Shown here: one piece after another, positions 9,675 through 18,443 of the stretch
How the letters are laid out: the number at the start of each line of letters is the position of its first letter
How positions within the stretch are numbered: position 1 is the stretch's first letter
DNA from: Candidatus Syntrophopropionicum ammoniitolerans
GTDB taxonomy: Bacteria > Bacillota > Desulfotomaculia > Desulfotomaculales > Pelotomaculaceae
Length of the DNA stretch: 64,000 nucleotides
NCBI GenBank assembly: GCA_013201395.1
Contig: JABMJD010000001.1
Location: 169,649-233,648 of the forward strand
Reading direction: 5' to 3'
Notes under the pieces: generated by a model
Database searches by the model: none
Told to the model about the DNA's origin: nothing
The model's input: the letters and a program-made list of their open reading frames with translations, nothing else
Translations under genes and position numbers: made by a program

Positions 9675-11078
9675 ATGCAAATGGGTGGGAAGCTTAATTC
9701 CCTTACCGATGTGTTAAAGAAAACGCTATTTTTCTTTGAGGCTCTTTCTGTGGCAGAACTGGCGCCCCATGTACAAAGAAGAATGTTGAAGGACTATTCC
9801 TTGTTACAGGTAGAGGAAAGGGTTGGTCTATGCCTGAATCAAAACCCATGTTTTTATAAAGAAAAAGATAACTGGCGTTTGGATTTAGAAGGGAATAAAG
9901 AAAATGATCAATTTTACTCCCTACTTTTGAGAAGGGGGCGGGCTTTAAATCTAAAAGAAATATTAAAAAAATCCAACTATAGAAAGAAAAAAATGAAAAG
10001 AACAATATCGGAAGAAATAAATTTAATATCTGATGGCAGATTTATTCAACTGAATAATGGTTATTGGGGGTTAACTGAATGGGAGGTGGAAACAAGCCAT
10101 TATTCCCTGAAAAATCTATTGATCAAGGCTATGAAAACCCATCCTGGTGGGCTTTCGCTACAACAACTTCATAAATTAATTAATACCTGGCATAACGCTG
10201 ATATTAAGACCTTGGAGGGGGTATTAAAAAAGTTTTCCTATTTTGAAATGGTAGGGGAAGGTGTATGGACCTATAACCCCGCTGCCAGGGTACTGTATGA
10301 AGAGCTTTTAAAAAGGTTTCTCGGTGTTGTCAACAGACAAAAACAACGCTGGCACCGTGACAGGGCAGGTTGGAAGAAAAAGCTGGAGATAATGCAAAAA
10401 CATATGCAGGAGGCAGTTTCCGGTCAGAGAGAGACAGCGGCAGCCCTGGCTGAAAGAATGGAACTAGCCAGCCAACATGAATACCTTTTAACCCAGATGG
10501 CTGAAAAGGATCTGCTCTTATCGCTGCGAAAACGGGAAATCTTGCGTTATCGGGAACACCTGGCAAAACTTGAGGCCAAGGCCAATAGTATTTTATATCA
10601 ATGTCGCCTATGGGTAAAAAGAGCCAAGGAAGCCCAGGAAGGGAAAATGCGGTTGAAAGAACTCCTGGCTAAAAATCACGGCAATTTAGAGGGGTTATTT
10701 ACTAAGCTGCAGTGTTATAAAGAAAAGGACCGGGAAAACAAGATCAGAACCGCCGAAATAAAAGAGCAGCATGGTATAAAAATAGCAGAATTGCAAACGG
10801 AAATAATAGATTTAAAGTTAAAATTAGAAAGAGAAAAATCTTCTGCGGCTATTGAGAACAGTAAATTGCGGGAAGAAATCAAAGACCTGAGCAACGATTT
10901 GAAAAAAACTCTCAATGCGGAAGAAGATTTTAAACGTTCCTATCTAACGGCCCACCAGGAACTGGCTGCGGCCAGGGAAGAGTATAAAAGAATTGAAAAG
11001 CGGATGAAAAACCCTTTGGTACTTGTTATTTTAAAGATATGTTCTATTTTTGAAAGACAGGCCAAACAATCATTATAA
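9675..11078 (+). CDS. Winged-helix repeat plus long coiled-coil protein, unknown function
   Basis: 467 residues. The N-terminal ~200 residues look like two or three tandem winged-helix units resembling HARE-HTH/RpoE-delta domains. Each has a helical part and a hairpin end, such as NPCFYKEKDNWRLD, DGRFIQLNNGYWGLTEWE and FEMVGEGVWTYNP. From about residue 210 to 450 it is nearly continuous charged coiled coil. The last 20 residues are more hydrophobic. No signal peptide. Good ribosome site GAGGTAGGTGA before ATG 9675. Followed by its own terminator, so monocistronic. A DNA- or polymerase-associated scaffold is possible but unproven. Confidence 0.6.
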   Translation: MQMGGKLNSLTDVLKKTLFFFEALSVAELAPHVQRRMLKDYSLLQVEERVGLCLNQNPCFYKEKDNWRLDLEGNKENDQFYSLLLRRGRALNLKEILKKSNYRKKKMKRTISEEINLISDGRFIQLNNGYWGLTEWEVETSHYSLKNLLIKAMKTHPGGLSLQQLHKLINTWHNADIKTLEGVLKKFSYFEMVGEGVWTYNPAARVLYEELLKRFLGVVNRQKQRWHRDRAGWKKKLEIMQKHMQEAVSGQRETAAALAERMELASQHEYLLTQMAEKDLLLSLRKREILRYREHLAKLEAKANSILYQCRLWVKRAKEAQEGKMRLKELLAKNHGNLEGLFTKLQCYKEKDRENKIRTAEIKEQHGIKIAELQTEIIDLKLKLEREKSSAAIENSKLREEIKDLSNDLKKTLNAEEDFKRSYLTAHQELAAAREEYKRIEKRMKNPLVLVILKICSIFERQAKQSL

Positions 11079-11094
11079 TATTTGGCCAATGCCT

Positions 11095-11118
11095 GCCCCC
11101 TCAGGGGGCTTTTTTGTT
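11095..11118 (+). terminator. Intrinsic terminator
   Basis: GCCCCC-TCA-GGGGGC followed by TTTTTTGTTTTTT, 17 bases after the coiled-coil gene stop. Near-ideal form. Confidence 0.9.
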
Positions 11119-11157
11119 TTTTGCACTACCGCCGACCGCGGGAGAAGAGGTTTTTAT

Positions 11158-11607
11158 TCAGGTAAATTGGTAGACAGGGGTGTTGTAATGTTGATAGGGC
11201 CCAGCCAATCTATCGACCCTTCGAAATCTTTGTTCACAAGCCTCCCAGCATCCTGTAGCTTCAGGGGGCAGAATTAATCCTGGAGCTTGCTCATGTTTTT
11301 TTTCCCCCGATTGAAGGAACTGATAGGTGCCCGGAGCTATTTCTTTAAAACCGGCAACAACCTTTTTGCTTGCATTTACCCCGGCAGCATCTTGCCTGTT
11401 TGTTTTTTCTACTGCAACATCCTGCCTGTTGTTGTTTGTTTTTCTTTCTGCAGCAACCTGCCTTTCCTGGGGGAATTTACGTGGGATGTTCTTTGTAATA
11501 CTTTCGCTGCTATTTTTGTTTTTCGATTCCTCCTTTATTATTTTAGGACGGGATTGGCTACTGTTTGCTGCCTGTTGATATCGCGGTAAATAAACCTTTT
11601 GAAACAA
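11158..11607 (-). CDS. Low-complexity Lys/Asn/Gln-rich protein with degenerate repeats
   Basis: About 149 residues. The N-terminal half is polar and low in complexity; residues around 50-85 carry degenerate repeats (RQVAAERKTNNN, RQDVAVEKT, RQDAAGVN). The C-terminal part IAPGTYQFLQSGEKK and PPEATGCWEACEQRFRR looks more ordered. TTG 11607 is six bases after GAGGTGA; an in-frame GTG overlaps that site and is unlikely. Divergent from the Cys-rich gene at 11746. The setting suggests a spore-layer protein, but no family is recognised. Confidence 0.45.
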   Translation of the reverse strand: MFQKVYLPRYQQAANSSQSRPKIIKEESKNKNSSESITKNIPRKFPQERQVAAERKTNNNRQDVAVEKTNRQDAAGVNASKKVVAGFKEIAPGTYQFLQSGEKKHEQAPGLILPPEATGCWEACEQRFRRVDRLAGPYQHYNTPVYQFT

Positions 11608-11745
11608 TTGGATCACCTCACCATATCTTATGCGTCAAAACTGAAAAAGGCATATATAATTTTTAATCGTTCACCAATAAAAGGAAATAACATATTCTAT
11701 AGTGTCCCTATTGAAAATCAATTACTAAGAGGAGGGTATTAATTT

Positions 11746-12345
11746 ATGGAAGCGGAACGTTCAAAACAACAATTACAAACTATTTGTATTGAGGTGCCGA
11801 AGGTTTATGATTATTGTTTTCAGGCCGAGCGCCGGGAAAACATCTGCACCCCTTTGGAGATTCCATCATCGGGCCCCTCGGATCCACCGCCTGTGGCCAC
11901 AACGGTTAAATGCAGAATCAAAAATGCCTGTTGCAACGAGGTTAGTCGGTCTAAACCCGACGCATCGGGTAGATCGAATGTTACCTTTGCCATAGTAGTC
12001 GATTATATGTTAAGAGTAGTAGATGGTGAAGGCCATGTTATAAAAAGGTTTAATGATCTGGCATTCAGCTTTACCAAGACAGTATTGCTCTGTGCTCCTG
12101 AAGGTACCATGACCAACTGTGAAATTGTCAACGCTACTTGTGGTCCTTGCCTGATATTGTGCAATCTCATTTCCTGCACATTTGATCTTTGCATTGTCAT
12201 TCAATCGGTAGCAATAGTAAAAATACTGGTCCCCAGCTATGGTTTCTGCACACCGGCACTTTGCGAACAGGTTTCCCCAGAAACTCCCTTTGTATGTCCA
12301 CCGGAATTATTCCCACCCCAATGTCCACCAGTGACAAAGGACTAG
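11746..12345 (+). CDS. Cysteine-rich protein, probable spore coat/exosporium component
   Basis: 199 residues with about 20 cysteines spread along the chain, a Pro/Cys-rich end (FVCPPELFPPQCPPVTKD) and no signal peptide or catalytic motif. The N-terminal CIEVPKVYDYCFQAER resembles the openings of sporulation-associated proteins of Clostridia (SPOCS/DUF3794-like), but I cannot confirm membership. The middle (NVTFAIVVDYMLRVVDGEG) reads as beta-sheet. Ribosome site AGGAGGG precedes ATG 11746. Function inferred only from composition. Confidence 0.5.
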   Translation: MEAERSKQQLQTICIEVPKVYDYCFQAERRENICTPLEIPSSGPSDPPPVATTVKCRIKNACCNEVSRSKPDASGRSNVTFAIVVDYMLRVVDGEGHVIKRFNDLAFSFTKTVLLCAPEGTMTNCEIVNATCGPCLILCNLISCTFDLCIVIQSVAIVKILVPSYGFCTPALCEQVSPETPFVCPPELFPPQCPPVTKD

Positions 12346-12349
12346 CACC

Positions 12350-12370
12350 AGGGGCGGCATAACCGCCCCT
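12350..12370 (+). terminator. Hairpin after the Cys-rich gene
   Basis: AGGGGCGG-CATAA-CCGCCCCT stem, five bases past the stop. The T tract is interrupted (AAATTAATCATTTT), so termination may be partial. Confidence 0.55.
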
Positions 12371-12404
12371 AAATTAATCATTTTAAAAACGGGGAGTAGT
12401 TATA

Positions 12405-12617
12405 GTGTATTTAATGAAACTATTAATAAATGGGTTGCAAAACCCGGAAAAAGCTAAAAATTTCAAGGAAGCGATCATGGGTATTGAAGGCGTAAGCAAG
12501 GTAGAAATTAAACCGCCGGGTGATGTAAGTATTTATTATAACCCCACCAAGGTGTATCCGGGCCGGATCAAGGCAACAATTAGTTCAGTGGGCATATCCT
12601 TACCAGGTGGGGGCTGA
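12405..12617 (+). CDS. HMA-like small ferredoxin-fold protein without a metal-binding CxxC
   Basis: 70 residues. The pattern LINGLQNPEKAKNFKEAIMGIEGVSKVEIKPPGDVSIYYNPTKV resembles a heavy-metal-associated domain (GI-G--KVEI- then V-Y-P strands), but it has no cysteine, so copper-chaperone activity is not supported. GTG 12405 has GGGGAG at fair spacing; ATG 12414 is the alternative. Lies between two small, possibly spore-associated genes. Confidence 0.6.
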   Translation: MYLMKLLINGLQNPEKAKNFKEAIMGIEGVSKVEIKPPGDVSIYYNPTKVYPGRIKATISSVGISLPGGG

Positions 12618-12688
12618 AGGCATTGCTGATTCGGCGTTGCCGGTCATAAAATAATAAAACCCCTGTTGATCAAGAAGAGGGAGCTATA

Positions 12689-13075
12689 GTGCAAGGTGCA
12701 GACGAGAAACTGATGTTAGATCTTGTAAATCGGGAAAGGGCCAAAGCGGGGCTAACGGCATTTGGAGTTGATGCTAAATTAGCAGAACTGGCTCGGTTAA
12801 AAAGTAGGGATATGTATAGAAAAAACTACTTTAGTCATACTTCCCCGACCTACGGCAGCGCCCTGGACATGGAAAAGAAAGCTGGTATCTCATACCGGGT
12901 AATGGGGGCAGAGAATATTGCCAGGGCAGCCACAATGCAGCGGAGCCATGAGCTTTTTATGAACAGCGAAGGCCACAGGGCCAACATTATGAATGTCATG
13001 CATACAACCATTGGTATCGGTATAGTTGGCACACCAAATGGGGTTGTGGTGACCCAGTTGTTCGCCGGCTATTAA
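12689..13075 (+). CDS. CAP (SCP/PR1) domain protein, YkwD-like
   Basis: 128 residues that are almost only the CAP domain: LDLVNRERAKAGLTAF, LAELARLKSRDMYRKNYFSHTSP, MGAENIARA, FMNSEGHRANIMN and GIGIVGTPNGVVVTQLF. The cavity residues His, Glu and His of the fold are present. Unlike YkwD and most CAP proteins there is no signal peptide or cell-wall-binding region. GTG 12689 follows AAGAGGGA. Spore-associated CAP proteins of this short type are known in Firmicutes; the role here is inferred. Confidence 0.8.
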   Translation: MQGADEKLMLDLVNRERAKAGLTAFGVDAKLAELARLKSRDMYRKNYFSHTSPTYGSALDMEKKAGISYRVMGAENIARAATMQRSHELFMNSEGHRANIMNVMHTTIGIGIVGTPNGVVVTQLFAGY

Positions 13076-13086
13076 AAACCACCATC

Positions 13087-13113
13087 AGGGGCACGGTAAC
13101 GGGCCCCTTTGTT
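13087..13113 (+). terminator. Hairpin after the CAP-domain gene
   Basis: AGGGGC and GCCCCT around an ACGGTAACGG segment, followed by TTGTTATTG. Reasonable but with a weak T run. Confidence 0.55.
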
Positions 13114-13246
13114 ATTGAATAATAAGCATTTAGGTTTTGCGGACAATACAGGGGTTTTGAAACAGTTCTGCATATTCATGCCTGCAGGGCTACTGAAAAA
13201 TCGTGGGGCATAAAATAGATGTTAGTAGGTTTTGGGGGGATGTTAC

Positions 13247-14431
13247 TTGATTTATTTTGACAACGCAGCTACAACATGGCCGAAACCGCCGGAAGTCTGG
13301 CAGGCTATGGAACACTGCATTAAATCTGTAGGAGCAAATCCCGGTAGATCCGGTCATCGGATGGCTCTTCAGGCCGGCAGGCTGGTGGATGAAGCACGGG
13401 AACAGCTTTCCCTACTATTTAATATCTCAAATCCGGATCGTATCGTTTTCACCCTTAATGCTACCGAGGCGCTAAACCTCGCTATAAAGGGTCTGCTTAA
13501 ACCAGGAGATCACGTGATCACCAGTTCCATGGAGCACAACGCCGTAACCCGGCCGCTGCACCTATTACAAGGAAAAGGTGTAGAAGTAACAAAGGTCGCC
13601 TGCGCCGGGGATGGCAGCATCAGGGTAACAGATATAAACAGCGCTGTAAAGCAAAATACCGTGGCCATAATTATTACCCATGCTTCCAATGTTACAGGCA
13701 CATTGATGCCTCTAGCGGAGATAGGACAGCTGGCCAAAAGAAAAAAACTGAGATTAATTGTGGATGCGGCCCAGACTGCCGGGGTTTTTAATCTTGATGT
13801 TCCCTTCATGAATATACACCTGCTGGCTTTTCCCGGACACAAGGGACTTTATGGCCCAACAGGAACAGGTGGGCTATATTTAGTCGACGGTCTGGAGCTA
13901 GAGACCCTTAAGGAAGGGGGAACCGGCAGTATGTCACATCTTCCGGACCTGCCCGACCTATTACCGGAACGCTACGAAAGCGGTACATTAAATGCTGTGG
14001 GCCTATCAGGACTAGCAGCCGGGCTAAAATTTGTGAGAAATGAAGGGACAGAAAAGATCAGGCAGTATGAAATGAACCTCACCAGTCGTTTTTTAGCAGG
14101 GGCTAAAAAGGTGAAAGGACTCAAGGTATATGGCCCGGAGGAGTTATATGAACGTGCACCGGTGGTGGCTTTTAGCCTGGCGGGGAAAAATTCCGGCCGG
14201 GTGGGCATGCTGCTGGATCAAGAATACAATATTGCCTGCCGGGCCGGTCTGCATTGTGCCCCCGATGCACATAAGACTCTGGGTACGTTTGAAAACAAAC
14301 TGGTGCGCTTTAGTTTTTCCTATTTTAATAAAGAAGAGGAGATAGACAGTGCTATACTTGCCCTAACTGAGATTGCTGCCCTGCCTAATGAAAGATTTTA
14401 TGAGGTAAAAGACAGTCCATGCGGTTGCTAG
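13247..14431 (+). CDS. Cysteine desulfurase family protein (class V aminotransferase)
   Basis: About 394 residues. IYFDNAATTWPKPPEV at the N-terminus, ANPGRSGHRMAL, TLNATEALNLAIKG, SSMEHNAVTRPL, VDAAQTAGV, the PLP lysine in FPGHKGLYGPTGTGGLY, and CRAGLHCAPDAHKTLGT with the catalytic cysteine define the SufS/CsdA-like family. The TTG at 13247, six bases after GGGGGGA, gives the standard N-terminus; an upstream in-frame TTG at 13232 is less likely. It ends with a PCGC tail. No scaffold gene is adjacent, so the sulfur acceptor is unknown. Confidence 0.9.
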   Translation: MIYFDNAATTWPKPPEVWQAMEHCIKSVGANPGRSGHRMALQAGRLVDEAREQLSLLFNISNPDRIVFTLNATEALNLAIKGLLKPGDHVITSSMEHNAVTRPLHLLQGKGVEVTKVACAGDGSIRVTDINSAVKQNTVAIIITHASNVTGTLMPLAEIGQLAKRKKLRLIVDAAQTAGVFNLDVPFMNIHLLAFPGHKGLYGPTGTGGLYLVDGLELETLKEGGTGSMSHLPDLPDLLPERYESGTLNAVGLSGLAAGLKFVRNEGTEKIRQYEMNLTSRFLAGAKKVKGLKVYGPEELYERAPVVAFSLAGKNSGRVGMLLDQEYNIACRAGLHCAPDAHKTLGTFENKLVRFSFSYFNKEEEIDSAILALTEIAALPNERFYEVKDSPCGC

Positions 14432-14453
14432 GTAGGAAACAGCTGGGGTTAAT

Positions 14454-15404
14454 CTAAACAATATCCCATTTGGAGCACCGAGAGCCCCAACGCCCAATGA
14501 CTTTATCCCCTTCGTAAATTTCCACTATTTCGCATACATTGGAACAGCCGTCACACTCAAAGCTGCTGGTGTGATAAGGAAGGCCGGCGATTTTAAAGCC
14601 CTTAAAATTTGTTTTTTTGTTCTGTACCTCCTCTTGGGCCAGCTGTGCTGCCCCGATGGCTCCCATTATGTCAAAATGCTTGGGGATGATCACAGGCATG
14701 CCCAGGGCTTTCTCAAAAGCAGCCTTTATTCCCACGTTGGCGGCTACACCACCCTGGAATACAATCGGTGGCAATATTTCTTTGCCTTTGCCAACATTGT
14801 TCAGGTAGTTGCGCACCAGAGCTTCACTCAAACCGCTAATTATATCGGGAATCTGATGTCCCATCTGCTGCTTGTGGATCATATCTGACTCCGCAAAAAC
14901 AGTACAGCGGCCGGCGATTCTCACCGGTACAGTGGACTGCAGGGCCAGTGCACCAAATTTATCAATCGGTATGTTTAACCGTGCTGCCTGCTGATCGAGG
15001 AATGATCCGGTGCCGGCCGCACAGACGGTATTCATGGCAAAATCAGTCACAATACCATTTCTTAAAATAATAATTTTTGAATCCTGGCCGCCAATTTCAA
15101 AAACTGTTTGCACCTCGGGAACCATTGTCGAGGCCGCTACGGCGTGGGCGGTAATTTCGTTTTTTACAACATCGGCGCCAACCAATACACCGGCAAGATA
15201 ACGGCCGCTGCCCGTGGTGCCGACACCAATAACCTCATAATCAGGTAAGATTAATTCCGCAGTTTTTTTCAACCCTTCCTGAATCACCTGGATTGGTCTT
15301 CCTTTTGTGCGTAGATAAAGGCCGGTAATGACTTTACCGGCCTCATCTATAACTACAAAATTTATACTGACCGATCCGGCATCAATGCCTAAATATGCTT
15401 TCAT
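14454..15404 (-). CDS. Acyl-CoA dehydratase activase (BadF/BcrA/HgdC family ATPase)
   Basis: ASKHA-fold ATPase of about 316 residues: YLGIDAGSVSINFVVID, GVGTTGSGRYLAG, IGGQDSKIIIL, NTVCAAGTGSFLDQQA (helix-cluster-helix with the 4Fe-4S cysteine), RCTVFAESDMI and FQGGVAANVG. Family knowledge: it donates an ATP-energised electron to 2-hydroxyacyl-CoA dehydratases. Unusual is the extra C-terminal part with FECDGCSNVC and SRCSKW, which may bind another cluster. It is the last gene of a three-gene minus-strand operon. Confidence 0.88.
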   Translation of the reverse strand: MKAYLGIDAGSVSINFVVIDEAGKVITGLYLRTKGRPIQVIQEGLKKTAELILPDYEVIGVGTTGSGRYLAGVLVGADVVKNEITAHAVAASTMVPEVQTVFEIGGQDSKIIILRNGIVTDFAMNTVCAAGTGSFLDQQAARLNIPIDKFGALALQSTVPVRIAGRCTVFAESDMIHKQQMGHQIPDIISGLSEALVRNYLNNVGKGKEILPPIVFQGGVAANVGIKAAFEKALGMPVIIPKHFDIMGAIGAAQLAQEEVQNKKTNFKGFKIAGLPYHTSSFECDGCSNVCEIVEIYEGDKVIGRWGSRCSKWDIV

Positions 15405-15420
15405 AACATGACCTTTCTGT

Positions 15421-16524
15421 TTAACCAGTTAATGTTAATTGTTTTTTTTGCATGCGCTTTTTTCTTCTCATCAAGTCCGTAAATGCTTCCAGCCTTGTAC
15501 CCATACCCGCCTTGCCGGTCTGTTCATCCAGAAAGAATGTTAAAACTGGTATATCATAATCCCTGCTGACACGGGGCAGAATGGTGCGGGCGACAATTTC
15601 CGGTATACAGGTAAAAGGGGCAATCTGGATCATGCCGTCAAAGCCCCGTTTGGCGCATAGTATGGTATTACCGATGGAATCACGCCCGTGGCCTCCCACC
15701 AACTCCGGTAGATAGGGAGCTGCAGCCTCCTTTACAGTCATCATTTCTGTGGTTTCGGTCCAGGTGTTATCCCTGGTCCAGCCTGTTAGGAACATGGATC
15801 TTTCTACCTCTACCCCCAGATGTCCTAGAGTCTCCTCCATTTCCAGGTTACTTGCCGGTTCCAGTAATACATATATTTCACCAACTATGCCTACCTTCAA
15901 AATCTCTCTGTTTGTGTCCTGGGGTACATCACGCAGCGCTTTTGAGGCTGCCGCCTCAGCCTCTATAATCTGTTCTGTAGTGTAGGCCTGATCAATCCAT
16001 TCCAGTATCTTGCGGTACACTTTTGATGTTGTGCCGCGAGTAATTTCCCGGGGCCTGACCACATGGCTCAGTTTTTCAACATTATCAAGAGCCACCAGCT
16101 TGCGCCAGGCTCTCTTAATACACGAGACAATCCCCCTGATGGAGGTGCGGTTTTTATTAAGAGCCCTGACATTTTTAATAAAGTTAAAGGGCTGGAGCCT
16201 GGGCGGTTCAAAAACAATCATCTTGATGTCGTGCCCCAGATCCTTGAGTATTTTGTGGTGCAACATGGCGTATTCACCTGCCCGGCAGGGTCCCACACCA
16301 CCAGAGGTGACAATGGTGTCCGCACCCATTTCTACTGTTTCCAGGTAGGTGCCCATTAATATTTTCAACGGAAAACAGGCAAATTCCGGGGAGTACCTGA
16401 CGCCTAGATCAAGGGTTCTTTTACTAGGACGCGGGGGGACAACAACTTCATTGCCCAAATCCTCCAAAAGCATTTTAAAGGTACGCCAGGATTCTCCCAT
16501 CCTGGGGAATGTTAATTTTGACAA
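15421..16524 (-). CDS. Acyl-CoA dehydratase activase-related protein (HgdB/DUF2229-like), paralogue 1
   Basis: 367 residues. Recognised by the pairing with an HgdC-type ATPase and by cysteine motifs such as SPEFACFPLKI and GGVGPCRAGEYAML, plus PFTCIPEIVARTILP and FFLDEQTGKAGMGTRLEAF. These resemble the D-component-like half of the very large single-chain activase-related proteins of Clostridia. TTG start at 16524, seven bases after GGAGG, overlapping the end of the upstream gene by 13 bases. Its substrate is unknown. Confidence 0.75.
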   Translation of the reverse strand: MSKLTFPRMGESWRTFKMLLEDLGNEVVVPPRPSKRTLDLGVRYSPEFACFPLKILMGTYLETVEMGADTIVTSGGVGPCRAGEYAMLHHKILKDLGHDIKMIVFEPPRLQPFNFIKNVRALNKNRTSIRGIVSCIKRAWRKLVALDNVEKLSHVVRPREITRGTTSKVYRKILEWIDQAYTTEQIIEAEAAASKALRDVPQDTNREILKVGIVGEIYVLLEPASNLEMEETLGHLGVEVERSMFLTGWTRDNTWTETTEMMTVKEAAAPYLPELVGGHGRDSIGNTILCAKRGFDGMIQIAPFTCIPEIVARTILPRVSRDYDIPVLTFFLDEQTGKAGMGTRLEAFTDLMRRKKRMQKKQLTLTG

Positions 16525-17510
16525 GGGGAAACCTCCTTCCGGCGTCTGACCATATCCACAAATGCCTCTAGACGGGTGGTCATACCGGCTTCACCGGTAT
16601 GTTCGTCAATCATTAGTGTCATAAATGGAATATCCCCATGTTGCTTTGCTTCCAGCTCAATAAACTTATTTAACATGGAATCGGGTCCGCACCCAAAGGC
16701 AGTGAGATGGAGAACCGCATCTACGCGTCCCCGTCTAAAAAGATAGTGAGCAGCCTTGAGAACGGCATCACTAAAAGTCCAAAATAGGCGTTTGGGCAAA
16801 CCACAATTTTTTTGCCAGGCCAATATTAGGGGATTAATATTTTCTGTGGTTAGGACACTTACCCCCATGTTTTTTAATTTGTCCAGCAAATTTACACTAA
16901 TGAAGCTATCATAAATTGAATAAGGATACCCTAGAACGGCAAATTTTAAATTTGTCTGCGGGGGTAATGTTAGTTTTTTGTTGTTTGGGTTTTCCAGGTA
17001 CTCCATGGCCTCTAGTGGATTTAATCCTTTTCTTAGGAGACGGTGATAACGGCGCAAAACCAACATAGCCTTGCAATATGCCTTGAAGACAATATTACGA
17101 CCCACACCGAAATAGGAACCGATTTCCAAAAAAGCCTTGAGCTTTGATAGACGTCCCTGGCGAGCATCAATGCGCACATCAATGATCGGGGGCAGACCGT
17201 CTAGTGAGTGTCGGATCATATCCGGCAACCCTAGAAATTTAGGACAGTAAATAGTCTTTCCGTTCAGGCAGACCACACGGGGTATAAATAGACAGTCACA
17301 TTTGTTCTTTAGTTCCATAACATGACCAAAGAAAAGTTTTATCGGCACACAAGCATCAGCCAGGGCTTCCCGTACACCTTTATCCAGAATGCTTTTTGTT
17401 GTGCCTTTAGATGTGACCACCTGCACTCCAATTTCATTAAAAAAAGCCAGCCAGAACGGGTAATAAACGTAATATAGTAGAGCACTTGGAATGCCTAATC
17501 TTTTGCCCAA
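16512..17510 (-). CDS. Acyl-CoA dehydratase activase-related protein (HgdB/DUF2229-like), paralogue 2
   Basis: About 332 residues. Opens RLGIPSALLYYVYYPFWLAFF, the usual beginning of the activase-related DUF2229 family, with DACVPIKLFFGHV, CDCLFIP and YCPKFLG cysteine motifs. The C-terminus MIDEHTGEAGMTTRLEAFVD is nearly the same as in the next gene, marking a tandem paralogue pair. AGGAGG overlaps an in-frame GTG at 17522, so the TTG at 17510 is a better start. First gene of the operon. Confidence 0.75.
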   Translation of the reverse strand: MGKRLGIPSALLYYVYYPFWLAFFNEIGVQVVTSKGTTKSILDKGVREALADACVPIKLFFGHVMELKNKCDCLFIPRVVCLNGKTIYCPKFLGLPDMIRHSLDGLPPIIDVRIDARQGRLSKLKAFLEIGSYFGVGRNIVFKAYCKAMLVLRRYHRLLRKGLNPLEAMEYLENPNNKKLTLPPQTNLKFAVLGYPYSIYDSFISVNLLDKLKNMGVSVLTTENINPLILAWQKNCGLPKRLFWTFSDAVLKAAHYLFRRGRVDAVLHLTAFGCGPDSMLNKFIELEAKQHGDIPFMTLMIDEHTGEAGMTTRLEAFVDMVRRRKEVSPCQN

Positions 17511-17794
17511 ACGTAGAGCCACCTCCTAATTTTAATGTTTACTAAACTATACAGGATGCATTGGCTGCTTATGCCATTGAATATTTTTATAAATAAATTC
17601 TATGCGGATAAGCGAAATTCCTCTCTAATTTAGTAATAAAATGGCCTGTATGCAATACATGGTAGAATTAGTGGGAGAAAAAATTTGCAGGATTAGTTTC
17701 ATATATCAGCGAATAATAGATCCAGCTTGGCCGGGGGCAATTTTTTTTACTGTGTCCACGCGCCGATGACAAAAAAGTTTGAGGTGATCTTTGC

Positions 17795-18331
17795 ATGGCA
17801 GGTTATAGGGAGTTAATGACTTCGTCCAATACAATTTATCGGGGTAAAATCGTCAACCTGCGGGTTGATGAGGTGTCTTTACCAAATGGAAAAACCAGCA
17901 GGCGTGAGGTAGTAGAACATGCAGGCGCTGTAGCCATAGTTCCTATAAACGAAAAAAGGGAGTTACTCCTGGTCAGGCAGTATAGATATGCCGCCGGAAT
18001 GGTTCTGTTGGAAATACCGGCGGGGAAGCTAGAACCGGGGGAAGATTATGAGGCCTGCGCCGGCAGGGAATTGACAGAGGAAACGGGATACGTGGCCGGC
18101 AAGCTAAAACATATGATCAGCTTTTATAGCACCCCTGGTTTTACAAACGAACAAATTCACCTTTTCCTGGCCACCCAACTAACATTAAAAAAACAGAATC
18201 TCGACGAGGATGAATTTATTGAAGTAGAAACAGTGGGCCTGGAGCAGGCCCAAGAAATGGTTATGTCCGGGGCCATATGTGATGCTAAATCTATTGCGGG
18301 CATACTGGCTGCCCCTAATTTTCTAGAATAA
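17795..18331 (+). CDS. Nudix hydrolase, ADP-ribose pyrophosphatase type
   Basis: 178 residues. Nudix box from GKLEPGEDYEACAGREL to EETGY (GX5EX7REUXEEXGU), preceded by LLVRQYRYAAGMVLLEIPAG, which is typical of ADP-ribose pyrophosphatases; the loop YSTPGFTNEQIHLFLA follows. Hydrolyses ADP-ribose or related NDP-sugars to AMP and ribose phosphate; the true substrate is inferred from the family. Good ribosome site TGAGGTGATC. The 270-base upstream spacer shows no gene. Confidence 0.9.
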   Translation: MAGYRELMTSSNTIYRGKIVNLRVDEVSLPNGKTSRREVVEHAGAVAIVPINEKRELLLVRQYRYAAGMVLLEIPAGKLEPGEDYEACAGRELTEETGYVAGKLKHMISFYSTPGFTNEQIHLFLATQLTLKKQNLDEDEFIEVETVGLEQAQEMVMSGAICDAKSIAGILAAPNFLE

Positions 18332-18443
18332 TGTGCTGATTAAGAGCCAGCTTAATGCTGATAAAAAAAATTAACCCCAGTGTTGGCCACCAGGTTTATT
18401 TTCGTGCTGTCTTGGTGCTATTCTAACTTGCTATTTGTGCTGT

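Noticed and set aside
11287..11589. Plus-strand ORFs opposite the low-complexity minus gene
   Set aside because: Phe/Cys/Leu-rich readings arise from the antisense of Lys/Asn/Gln codons; no ribosome site. The minus-strand frame has a good one.
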